8,469 nucleotides of DNA from DP-19 sp041488235 (lineage in GTDB: Bacteria > Desulfobacterota > Binatia > UTPRO1). The stretch covers positions 1 through 8,469 of the forward strand of contig JBGPOW010000198.1 of NCBI GenBank assembly GCA_041488235.1. The letters are read 5' to 3'. Within the stretch, counting starts at the first letter, position 1, and every line of letters begins with the position of its first letter. Positions 1 through 6,315 of the stretch are shown piece by piece. Under the pieces are notes generated by a model. That model saw only the letters and a list, made by a program, of their open reading frames with translations. It was not told where the DNA came from and did no database searches. Both the position numbers and the translations under genes were made by a program.

Positions 1-1305
1 ATCGCCATGCCGAAGCTCGGCATGAGCATGCGCGAGGGCACGGTGCTCTCGTGGCCGGTCGCGCTCGGCGCGCCGATCGCGAAGGGCCAAGTCGTCATCG
101 TGATCGAGTCCGAGAAGGCCGAGGCGGAAGTCGAGTCGACGCACTCGGGCGTGCTGCGCCACGTCTACGTCGCGGTCGGCGAGACGGTCCCGTGCGGGAC
201 GCTCCTCGGAGCGATCACCGACTCGGCGGACGAAGCGTTCGACCCCGACGCGTTCCACCGCGAGAACGACCGCCCGGAGAAGAGCGCGCCTGCGATCGGA
301 GCCCGTGCGGTCGAGCGACCGGCGAGCGCCCCAGCCGCAGCGGCCCGCGCTGGGGAACGATCGGCGGCAGGCGCGCCGGCGCGTGCGCCAGTCGCACCGG
401 CGGCACGGGCGCTGGCACGCAGCCTCGGCATCGACGTCGCCCAAGTCGGCGGCAGCGGCCCGGGCGGTCGCGTCACGAAGGAGGACGTCGAAGCGTTCGC
501 GGCGCGTCGCGAGCGCCTGGTCGAGGTCGCGCCCGGCGTCCGGTTGGAGGTGCTGCGGGAGGGCCGAGGAGAATCCATTCTCTTTCTCCCCGGCTTCGGG
601 ACCGACGTGTCGTCGTTCGCGATGCAAACGCGCGCCTTCGTCGCGACGCATCGGGTGATCGCGGTGAATCCGCGCGGCGTCGGTCTCTCGGACGCGCCGG
701 CGGAGGACTGCTACGCCGTCGCAACGGCGGCCGCCGACGCCGCGGCCGTATTGACGGAACCGGCACACGTCGTCGGCGCGAGCCTCGGTGCCGCGACCGC
801 GATCGAGCTGGCGCTGCGCTTTCCCGAGCGCGTGCGGACGCTGACGCTGATCACGCCCTTCGTCGAGGCGACCGCGCGCCTGCGTGCGGTCCTGGATGCC
901 TGGTGTGGCGTGGCCGCGGAGGCGAGCGCCGAGGCGCTGGCACGCATGCTCTTGCCATGGCTCTTCTCCGAGTCGTTCCTCGCGAGCCCGGCTGCCGAGC
1001 GGACACGTCGCGGCCTCACGACGGCATGCGCCAACGTTCCGGCCGCGACGCTCGCCCGCGCCGCCGCCGGCCTCACCGCGTGGTCGGGCTCACGAGCTGC
1101 GGCCCTCGCGCTGCTCGGGTGCCCGACGCTGGTCGTCGCGGGCGGGGCGGATCTCCTCACGCCGGACGCCGGCGGCATTGCGCACCAGATTCGCGATGCC
1201 AAGCTGATGGTGATCCCGGACGCGGGACACGCGGTCGCGATCGAAGCGGCCGAAGACGTGACGGCCGCCGTTCGTGCGCACATCGGCGCGCACCGCTCGC
1301 GCTAG
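1..1305 (+). CDS. Lipoyl domain, E3-binding domain and alpha/beta hydrolase fusion (AcoC-like), 5' end probably outside the window
   Basis: Numbering is from the ATG at base 7. Residues 1-72 are a biotinyl/lipoyl domain opening with MPKLGMSM and carrying the lipoylation lysine in ESEKAEAE (Lys37). An Ala/Pro/Arg-rich linker follows (about 73-127). Residues 128-168 look like a peripheral-subunit (E3)-binding domain, with ARxLARxLGID and GSGPGGRVTKEDV. From about 172 to 430 there is an alpha/beta hydrolase with the nucleophile elbow GASLG (Ser259), a likely acid Asp382 in GGADLLTP and His408 in DAGHAV. This resembles AcoC, the E2 component of acetoin dehydrogenase systems, where a hydrolase replaces the usual acyltransferase. 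No HxxxDG acyltransferase domain is present. The two codons before the ATG (Ile-Ala) are in frame, and E2 proteins normally have a few residues before MPKLG, so the true start is probably upstream of the window. Acetoin as substrate is not proven because no E1 gene is visible. Confidence 0.88.
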   Translation: MAMPKLGMSMREGTVLSWPVALGAPIAKGQVVIVIESEKAEAEVESTHSGVLRHVYVAVGETVPCGTLLGAITDSADEAFDPDAFHRENDRPEKSAPAIGARAVERPASAPAAAARAGERSAAGAPARAPVAPAARALARSLGIDVAQVGGSGPGGRVTKEDVEAFAARRERLVEVAPGVRLEVLREGRGESILFLPGFGTDVSSFAMQTRAFVATHRVIAVNPRGVGLSDAPAEDCYAVATAAADAAAVLTEPAHVVGASLGAATAIELALRFPERVRTLTLITPFVEATARLRAVLDAWCGVAAEASAEALARMLLPWLFSESFLASPAAERTRRGLTTACANVPAATLARAAAGLTAWSGSRAAALALLGCPTLVVAGGADLLTPDAGGIAHQIRDAKLMVIPDAGHAVAIEAAEDVTAAVRAHIGAHRSR

Positions 1306-1355
1306 GCGATGCTCGGCGCCTTGCACTCGAATGGGCCGGTTCCTATCGTAGCGCC

Positions 1356-2726
1356 ATGCTGAGACGCGCACGATTCGGACTCCTCGCCATCGCCGTCATC
1401 GTCACCATCGCGATCGGCGCACGCACCGCCATCGCCGACGAGCTCGAAATCCGCGAGCACCCGACCGGCGATGCCGTCATCCCGGTCTATGCCTGGCCGG
1501 GAACGCCGACCGACAAGTTCCCGCAGCCGGGCGAGACGATCACAGCCGAGACCGCCGATCGCGTGAAAGGCCTCGTCGCCGACGGCGTCCTCTGGTGCGT
1601 CCGCCGCGGCATGACCATGGACATCGTCCCCTACAAGCTGATCCCGCTGCCGCCGAACTATCAGGAAGCTACCGAGAAGTACTCGGCGCAGGTGAAGCTG
1701 CTGCCCGACCAGACGCTCGAAGGCTACGTCGCCGGCCGGCCGTTCCCGCAAGTCGACCTCAACGATCCGCAGGCCGCCGACAAGCTGATGTACAACTTCG
1801 AGCGCGGCCACTACTTCACCGACGACCTCGGCTTGAATCTCTTCGACGCCGACACCGGGCAGCTCAGCAAAGACAGCGACGGGCACCAGCACTACGACGT
1901 GGAGCGCCACTTCGTCCTCGATTGGCTGCGGGTGCTGCAGTACACGGGGCGCCTCGCCAACGATCCGAAGCCCGAGATTCCGAACAACCGCGACAAGACG
2001 TTCCGCAAAGCGGGACTCTATCCCGTGATCGAGCCCTTCGACCTGAAGGGCATCGGCGGCATCAACTATCGGTACCTCGACAAGGGCCGCATGGACGATT
2101 TGTGGCTCTATCTGCCGAGTCTCCGCCGCGTGCGCCGACTCTCGAGCGCGCAGCGCTCGGAGGCGCTCTTCGGGCAGGACACCGACGTCGACAGCTACGG
2201 CGGCTACTCGGGCCAGGTGCCGTGGTTCACCTGGAAGTTCCTCGGCAAGAAGCCGATGCTCGCCTCGCTCCACGGCGAGACGCTGCCGCCGAAGCCGTGC
2301 AAGGGCGACGGCGGGATGACGTTCTGCGAGCAATACGAGAAGCGCCCGGATGTCGTCATCATCGAGGGCACGCCGAAGGCGTCGCAGTACGCGTTCTCGA
2401 AGCGCCTCATCTTCATGGATACGGAGACGTTCTTCATCATCTACTCCGACCTCTACGACCGCCGCGGCGAGCTGTGGAAGACCGTGATTCAGAACATCCG
2501 CACCGACAAGAAGCCGAATCCCGCCGCCGCGCTCGAGTACCCGTTGCCGCGCATGTTCATCTACGGCTTCACGATGGTCGACATGCAGATGGAGCACGGC
2601 ACGCGCGTCGCGATCCCCGGCATGGCCTTCCAGAACGAGCCCGGCTGGTACATCGACGTCGGCGAGAAGAAGGGCAACAGCGAGGACTGGTACACGATCG
2701 CGTCGCTGGTGGGCGCCGGGCACTGA
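1356..2726 (+). CDS. Exported DUF1329 family protein
   Basis: This protein has 456 residues, the usual size for DUF1329 (PF07044), a LolA/LolB-like family of the Gram-negative envelope. Residues 1-27 are a signal peptide: MLRRAR, a hydrophobic core (FGLLAIAVIVTIAIGA) and an AIA-D cleavage site. There is no lipobox, so it should be periplasmic. Family-like features in the mature part are YRYLDKGRMDDLWLYLPSLR followed by RRVRRL (257-262), the DTDVDSYGGYSG stretch (275-286) and a C-terminal FQNEPGWYIDVG. The family is often encoded near RND/MMPL exporters or DUF1302 proteins, and its biochemical role is not settled. Neither partner is in this window. The start is the ATG at 1356, because the signal peptide begins there; the frame stays open far upstream only as an overlap with the previous gene. 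No strong ribosome-binding site is visible. It begins 50 bases after the E2-like gene, so co-transcription is possible but not shown. Confidence 0.92.
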   Translation: MLRRARFGLLAIAVIVTIAIGARTAIADELEIREHPTGDAVIPVYAWPGTPTDKFPQPGETITAETADRVKGLVADGVLWCVRRGMTMDIVPYKLIPLPPNYQEATEKYSAQVKLLPDQTLEGYVAGRPFPQVDLNDPQAADKLMYNFERGHYFTDDLGLNLFDADTGQLSKDSDGHQHYDVERHFVLDWLRVLQYTGRLANDPKPEIPNNRDKTFRKAGLYPVIEPFDLKGIGGINYRYLDKGRMDDLWLYLPSLRRVRRLSSAQRSEALFGQDTDVDSYGGYSGQVPWFTWKFLGKKPMLASLHGETLPPKPCKGDGGMTFCEQYEKRPDVVIIEGTPKASQYAFSKRLIFMDTETFFIIYSDLYDRRGELWKTVIQNIRTDKKPNPAAALEYPLPRMFIYGFTMVDMQMEHGTRVAIPGMAFQNEPGWYIDVGEKKGNSEDWYTIASLVGAGH

Positions 2727-2895
2727 TCGCTCGATCAAGAACGCCTCACGCGCCGACACCGGGGATCATCCAGGCCGCCAAGACGGTCGCCAGAAAATAG
2801 ACGTTCCCCCATCGTCGCGCGGTGGCTCCGCCTTTGCCGCGGTCCTGTGCGTGCTCCGGATCATGGGCAGCTCCGATTCGGGGCGAAAAGTCGTG

Positions 2896-2920
2896 CCTGC
2901 TCGGCCTGCTCGCCTGCTCG
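2896..2920. repeat. Three near-tandem copies of CCTGCTCG
   Basis: CCTGCTCG occurs at 2896-2903, 2905-2912 and 2913-2920, with one extra G between the first and second copies. The last copy leads into TGCTC-GT-GAGCA, a short inverted repeat with 5-base arms. The function is unknown. It may be chance or slippage in a spacer, or part of a protein-binding site. Confidence 0.6.
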
Positions 2921-2935
2921 TGAGCAAACTGCGCC

Positions 2936-2970
2936 ATACTGGACCATAAACTAACGTCGAGTATTGGACC
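2936..2970. repeat. Imperfect direct repeat around TGGACC upstream of the repeat-protein gene
   Basis: ATACTGGACC (2936-2945) and GTATTGGACC (2961-2970) match at 8 of 10 positions and start 25 bases apart. They lie 150-180 bases upstream of the start at 3119, in the AT-richer part of the spacer. Paired sites like this can be regulator-binding sites, but only two copies were seen and no regulator gene is nearby. Confidence 0.3.
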
Positions 2971-3107
2971 CAACGATCGGATGTTCCTACCGCAGTGCGG
3001 CGTCTCGTCAAAGATCTTTATGCGAAGATATCGATTCTCGTTGCATGCTATCGTTCTATTCTGCTACCTGCCTGCGTTCAAAGCGCGCCGATCGCGCATC
3101 GGTGAAC

Positions 3108-3111
3108 GGAG
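3108..3111 (+). promoter_or_regulatory. Ribosome-binding site fixing the start at 3119
   Basis: GGAG (within ACGGAGAAGAACT) lies 7 bases before the ATG at 3119, and that ATG opens a clean signal peptide. The reading frame is open back to an earlier ATG at 2981, but the extra 46 codons would put a non-secretory stretch in front of the signal peptide. Confidence 0.75.
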
Positions 3112-3118
3112 AAGAACT

Positions 3119-4276
3119 ATGCACAACGTCGGCGTGTTTCGCATCGCGACTGCTGTCGTGACGTCTGTCGTTCTCTCCGCCGACCTCGCGTCGGCGGCAC
3201 GACAGTCCGGTCTCCAGTTCACCCCCGACGGCAAGCGGACGCTCATCAGCAAGGACGTCGGCGACGAACGCTGGGCGATCACGTTGAATCAAGACGACGG
3301 ATCGATCACCGGCAACGTGTTCCACAGCGACGGCGGCCCACCACAGTTCGTCTGGTGCGATCGAACGGGAATGTCGGGCGATACCTTTCTCTTCAATTGC
3401 AAGGGTGCCGATGCATGTCAGATCGAGACATGCTCCTCCGACGCTTGGACGCCCTTGCAGGACGTCGCGATCCCGCAATCGTTCTTCTTACCGCTCGCAA
3501 CCGACGCAGTCTCCGGCGCTCCACACGCGCTCGAAACCACCGTTGCTGCCGCGACCGATCGCGCGTCAGGCTTGCAAACGACGCCCGATGGAGGCCGCCG
3601 CGTCCTCATCAACAAAGACGTCGGCAACGAACGGTGGGCGATCACCCGTCATGCGAGTGACCACACCGTCACCGGCAACGTGTTTTCGGACCCTTCCGCT
3701 CCGCCGACGTTTCTGTGGTGCGAGGAACAAGACGGGGTAGCGCCGGGAAAGGTGACGCTCGCGTGCTTCGCGGCGCCGCCGTGCGCGGCTGCTCCCTGCG
3801 GGTCCGATCAATGGACGTTCGTCGCCGACGTCACGGTCGACGTCGGCTTCTTCGGCTTGAGGAGCTGCTCCGACGTCAGCGGAAACTGGCGCTACTCCGA
3901 GCGCGGCTCGCTCGACTGCACCTCGCCGTTCATCGAGATCGACGGCCCAATCCCCTTCGGCGGCTCCGGAAACGCGACGATCACGCAGAACGGATGTGGC
4001 GTGAGCGTCACCGTCTCCGCCGGAGGAGCGACGTGGACGATGAACGGATCCGTCGACGGTGACGTCATGACCGTCTCGGGTCCGTCGGACGTCCTCGTCG
4101 AGAGCAATGATTTCGGACTTCCGGACGGCGTGTCGATCGGCGGCACCTGGCAGTGGAACGGCACGGTCGATTCCAAACGCTTCGAGCTCCAGAGCAGCGG
4201 CGACATCGACGCTTCGTTCCAGGGCATGCACATCCTGTCGTGCAGCGTCGAGGGCACACATGGATTCTCGAGGTGA
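3119..4276 (+). CDS. Secreted protein with two tandem four-cysteine modules and a beta-rich C-terminal domain, unknown function
   Basis: This protein has 385 residues and I do not recognise it as a named family. Residues 1-26 form a signal peptide ending ADLASA. Module 1 (30-123) and module 2 (150-247) share SGLQxTPDG, KDVG(D/N)ERWAIT, TGNVF, a WC pair and three more cysteines with near-identical spacing (Cys-x13 or 14-Cys-x5-Cys-x4-Cys). They end in (S/G)FF and are about 45% identical by eye. A linker of about 26 residues (124-149) joins them. The remainder (about 248-385) starts CSDVSGNWRYSE and has alternating polar and hydrophobic strands (ATITQNGCGVSVTV, WTMNGSVDGDVMTVSG) like the lipocalin-like beta-barrel domains of many secreted bacterial proteins. 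With even cysteine numbers per module and export, disulfides are likely. There is no lipobox, anchor or sorting signal. The role is unknown; binding or structural functions are more likely than catalysis, as no catalytic motif is visible. Confidence 0.8.
   Translation: MHNVGVFRIATAVVTSVVLSADLASAARQSGLQFTPDGKRTLISKDVGDERWAITLNQDDGSITGNVFHSDGGPPQFVWCDRTGMSGDTFLFNCKGADACQIETCSSDAWTPLQDVAIPQSFFLPLATDAVSGAPHALETTVAAATDRASGLQTTPDGGRRVLINKDVGNERWAITRHASDHTVTGNVFSDPSAPPTFLWCEEQDGVAPGKVTLACFAAPPCAAAPCGSDQWTFVADVTVDVGFFGLRSCSDVSGNWRYSERGSLDCTSPFIEIDGPIPFGGSGNATITQNGCGVSVTVSAGGATWTMNGSVDGDVMTVSGPSDVLVESNDFGLPDGVSIGGTWQWNGTVDSKRFELQSSGDIDASFQGMHILSCSVEGTHGFSR
3206..3487 (+). repeat. Module 1 of the four-cysteine protein repeat
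   Basis: This stretch encodes residues 30-123 of the secreted protein. Its cysteines lie at module positions 51, 65, 71 and 76. Conserved anchors are SGLQFTPDG, KDVGDERWAIT, TGNVF and PPQFVWC. Confidence 0.75.
3566..3859 (+). repeat. Module 2 of the four-cysteine protein repeat
   Basis: This stretch encodes residues 150-247 of the secreted protein. Its cysteines lie at module positions 52, 67, 73 and 78. Conserved anchors are SGLQTTPDG, KDVGNERWAIT, TGNVF and PPTFLWC. The similarity is at the protein level; the DNA copies have diverged, so this is an old duplication. Confidence 0.75.
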
Positions 4277-4440
4277 GCGACGGTGCCATGGTTTGCGACG
4301 TGAGCCTTGGGTGCTGGATCACGCCCGACGACAACACCGATTCAGGAGACGCCGCGGGTGGCGAAGCGTCGCTCGGCGAATCGCTGTGGCGGACGCAACT
4401 TCGCGATCGCACGCGCTCGCCGCGTACGCGCCATCGCCTC

Positions 4441-4470
4441 TTTCGGCGCACCTAGATTCACTGCTATACG
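4441..4470 (+). promoter_or_regulatory. Candidate extended -10 promoter of the lipoprotein operon
   Basis: TGCTATACG (4462-4470) reads as an extended -10 element (TGn followed by TATACG). A weak -35-like TTTCGG lies at 4441-4446 with an 18-base spacer. It sits about 65 bases before the first ATG of the lipoprotein operon, inside the 258-base spacer 4277-4534, which otherwise holds no gene that I can support. The match to sigma-70 consensus is partial. Confidence 0.3.
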
Positions 4471-4524
4471 GGCACGCTCGTCGATATGCGCAAGAGTTCG
4501 CGCAGGAATCTTCTCCTGACACAT

Positions 4525-4529
4525 GGAGG
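4525..4529 (+). promoter_or_regulatory. Ribosome-binding site fixing the CsgG-like start at 4535
   Basis: GGAGG lies 5 bases upstream of the ATG at 4535. An in-frame ATG at 4523 overlaps the Shine-Dalgarno sequence itself and has no such site in front of it, so 4535 is the better start. Confidence 0.85.
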
Positions 4530-4534
4530 TCTCT

Positions 4535-5233
4535 ATGACGTCGGCCGTTCACGGGAGTCGCGCCATTTTCGTATTGGCCGTAGTCGTCGCCGCCTGCAGC
4601 CCTACTCGTACGATCAATGAAGGCGTCGCCGATCGGGGGCCGGTCGTCGCCCCCGCGCCGCTCCCGGAGGCGGAGCGCATGAGAATCGCGATCGCACGCT
4701 TCAGCAACGAGTCGACCTACGGAGCGGGGCTCTTCACCGATCAATCGGGCGACCGACTCGGTAAACAGGCGAGCGACTTGCTGAGCAATCATCTGGTCGA
4801 GACGCGCCGCTTCCTGGTCGTCGAGCGACCGGATCTCGGACGACTGCAGGCGGAGGCGAAGCTGATGGGTCTCTCCGAGGCGGACTTCCACAAGCATCTG
4901 ATGGGCGTCGACGCGTTGATCCTCGGATCCGTCGCGGAGCTGGGAAGGGAAACGACCGGGAGCTCCTGGTTCGTCGGACGGTCGAAACAACAGCGAGCGC
5001 GGGCGCGCGTCGTATTGCGGCTCGCCGATCCCCGTACGGGTGAGATTTTCTACACCCAAGAGGGAAGCGGCGAGGCAACGATCACCGCGTCCAGCACCCT
5101 CGGCTTCGGTGGCAGCGCCGGGTGGGACTCGACGCTCGACGGCAAGGCGATCGACGCAGCGATCGTCAACATGATGCACAACGTCGTGCAGACGCTCGAC
5201 GCGCGACGCTCGGCAACCAAGGCCGAGCGATGA
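4535..5233 (+). CDS. CsgG/HfaB-like outer-membrane lipoprotein
   Basis: This protein has 232 residues. The signal peptide ends in a lipobox, VAAC, with Cys21 as the lipidated residue. Ser at +2 suggests outer-membrane placement under the E. coli rule. The mature part begins the CsgG fold with MRIAIARFSNES (from residue 49), followed by the family-like series ASDLLSNHLVETRRFLVVERPDL, GVDALILGSVAEL and RVVLRLADPRTGEIFYTQEGSGEA. CsgG itself is the nonameric outer-membrane channel for curli subunits, and HfaB is the holdfast-anchor relative. No curlin (CsgA/B) or CsgE/F gene is nearby. The next two genes (DUF4810 and DUF799) place it in the conserved trio best known from Neisseria, whose cargo is unknown. 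Its stop codon overlaps the next ATG (ATGA). It should be called CsgG-like and not a proven curli exporter. Confidence 0.9.
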   Translation: MTSAVHGSRAIFVLAVVVAACSPTRTINEGVADRGPVVAPAPLPEAERMRIAIARFSNESTYGAGLFTDQSGDRLGKQASDLLSNHLVETRRFLVVERPDLGRLQAEAKLMGLSEADFHKHLMGVDALILGSVAELGRETTGSSWFVGRSKQQRARARVVLRLADPRTGEIFYTQEGSGEATITASSTLGFGGSAGWDSTLDGKAIDAAIVNMMHNVVQTLDARRSATKAER

Positions 5234-5619
5234 ACGGTCGCCTCCGAGTGATGACGGTGCTGGTGTGCGGAGCGATCGCAGCAGGTTGTGGACCGAAGCC
5301 GCTGTACGGGTGGAATCGCTACGAAGAGAGCCTCTACGCGAGCTACGTCACGCACGACGATGCGAAGGCGTGGGCGGCGCTCGAGGGCACCATAACGTTG
5401 GCGGAGCAGAAACACACGCGGATCCCTCCTGGTGTGTGTGCCGAATACGGATTCGCGCTCTACCGGCGTGGGCAGTACGAGCGTGCCGTACACTATCTTC
5501 AGCAAGAAGCTCAACTCTTTCCAGAATCCAAACCGCTCATGGACAAGCTCATCGTGAAAGTACGCGAGCACATCGCCCACGATGGAGAGCCCATGGCGAG
5601 CACCGAGTCGCCCCGATGA
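5230..5619 (+). CDS. DUF4810 domain lipoprotein
   Basis: This is a small lipoprotein of 129 residues. Its signal peptide ends IAAGC, with Cys20 as the lipidated residue. The family signature LYGWNRYEESLY (residues 25-36) follows at once. A helical TPR-like stretch occupies about 71-103 (EYGFALYRRGQYERAVHYL, then LFPES). DUF4810 proteins are found between CsgG-like and DUF799 genes, as here, and are thought to be part of the same envelope complex; no biochemical role is established. The start at 5230 is chosen because it gives a 4-base ATGA overlap with the CsgG-like gene and has AAGG 7 bases upstream. A later ATG at 5251 would shorten the signal peptide. The 3' end overlaps the DUF799 start in the same way, suggesting translational coupling. 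Confidence 0.9.
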   Translation: MNGRLRVMTVLVCGAIAAGCGPKPLYGWNRYEESLYASYVTHDDAKAWAALEGTITLAEQKHTRIPPGVCAEYGFALYRRGQYERAVHYLQQEAQLFPESKPLMDKLIVKVREHIAHDGEPMASTESPR

Positions 5620-6275
5620 CGTCACGATCCGCCGTCACGCTCGTCGCGCTGATCGCGCTGACCGGTTGCGCCGCCAAGAGAGATTACAGCGGGTATTTTG
5701 CCCACGAGCCGCGATCGATTCTCGTCGTCCCGGCGCTGAACGAAACGACGGCGGTCGAAGCGGAGCCGGTCTACATGACCACGATTTCGAGACCATTGGC
5801 CGAGCGGGGCTTTTACGTTTTTCCGGTGTACCTGACCGAGCTGCTCTTGCGCGACTTGGGCCTGCCGGAGGCGGGCCTGATCAACCAGGTCCCACTCGAG
5901 CGTTTTCGGGATCAATTTGGCGCCGACGCTGTATTGTTCGTGACCATAAAAGACTGGAGTACGAAGTACGTCGTATTGCAGTCGTCAACAGTCGTCCAAG
6001 TATCGTTGGTTCTCAAAGACACCCGAACCGGTACCGTATTGTGGGAGACGACCCAGTCGGCGGCGCGCAGTTCCGGTGACGGTGGCGGCGGGTTGATCGG
6101 AATGCTGGTCAGCGCCGCCGTCACGTACGCCATCAATCAGATAATCGACGTCGACTATCGGCCGCTCGCGTATCAGGCAAACGTCCAAGCGTTCGTCATG
6201 CCCGGCATCGGCCTTCCAACCGGGCCATATCATCCGGACTTCGCGAATAACAGGAATCTGTACTACTCGCGGTAG
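5616..6275 (+). CDS. DUF799 (GNA1162-like) lipoprotein
   Basis: This protein has 219 residues. The signal peptide carries the lipobox LTGC, with Cys18 as the lipidated residue. Family hallmarks are RSILVVPALNET (33-44), PVYMTTISRPLAERGFYVFP (51-70), FGADAVLFVTIKDW (101-114), a Gly-rich then hydrophobic segment (GDGGGGLIGMLVSAAVTYAI, 154-173) and LPTGPYHPDF near the C-terminus. The family includes the meningococcal surface lipoprotein GNA1162, whose fold is related to TolB-like N-terminal domains. It is placed next to CsgG-like and DUF4810 partners across many Gram-negative bacteria. The start is the ATG at 5616, overlapping the previous stop (ATGA). The product is probably attached to the outer membrane and assembled with the two upstream lipoproteins. 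What the complex transports or senses is unknown. Confidence 0.92.
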   Translation: MTSRSAVTLVALIALTGCAAKRDYSGYFAHEPRSILVVPALNETTAVEAEPVYMTTISRPLAERGFYVFPVYLTELLLRDLGLPEAGLINQVPLERFRDQFGADAVLFVTIKDWSTKYVVLQSSTVVQVSLVLKDTRTGTVLWETTQSAARSSGDGGGGLIGMLVSAAVTYAINQIIDVDYRPLAYQANVQAFVMPGIGLPTGPYHPDFANNRNLYYSR

Positions 6276-6302
6276 CCACGAGATCCGCATCATCACGATG
6301 GC

Positions 6303-6309
6303 AAGGAGG
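6303..6309 (+). promoter_or_regulatory. Ribosome-binding site fixing the fourth lipoprotein start at 6316
   Basis: AAGGAGG lies 6 bases before the ATG at 6316. An earlier in-frame ATG at 6298 would place this strong Shine-Dalgarno sequence inside the coding region. A later ATG at 6343 also gives a good lipoprotein signal but has only GGGGA 2 bases away. Confidence 0.85.
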
Positions 6310-6315
6310 ACTTTC

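Larger units (their letters stand above)
2727..3118. other. Gene-poor spacer between the DUF1329 gene and the repeat-protein gene
   Basis: No confident gene lies in these 392 bases. The second half (from about 2930) is visibly richer in A and T than the flanking genes, as expected for a promoter region of the gene at 3119, but I could not pick a convincing -35/-10 pair. It contains three copies of an 8-mer, a near-repeat containing TGGACC and a 10-base palindrome AAAGATCTTT (3010-3019). A minus-strand open frame (about 2973-2746, TTG start, 75 codons) ends with a hydrophobic stretch, NVYFLATVLAAWMIPGV. It could be a small membrane protein convergent with the DUF1329 gene, but it has no good start or ribosome-binding site. 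No clear rho-independent terminator was seen after 2726. Confidence 0.6.

Noticed and set aside
51..1355. Upstream extension of the DUF1329 reading frame to base 51
   Set aside because: The extension overlaps the E2-hydrolase gene in another frame and is Arg-rich nonsense. The signal peptide begins at the ATG at 1356.
1302..2759. Minus-strand open frame of 485 codons across the DUF1329 gene
   Set aside because: It is antisense to a well-recognised family member, and its translation is dominated by Val, Arg, His, Glu, Asp and Leu, as expected of the complement of GC-rich codons. No family is recognisable.
2981..3118. Earlier start for the secreted repeat protein
   Set aside because: The ATG at 3119 has a well-spaced GGAG and opens directly into a signal peptide. 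The extra 46 residues are not protein-like.
4277..4534. Short frames on both strands between the repeat protein and the CsgG-like gene
   Set aside because: They overlap flanking genes, lack ribosome-binding sites and give low-complexity Arg-rich translations.
4319..5179. Minus-strand open frame of 286 codons across the CsgG-like gene
   Set aside because: It is antisense to a clear lipoprotein gene with no recognisable product.
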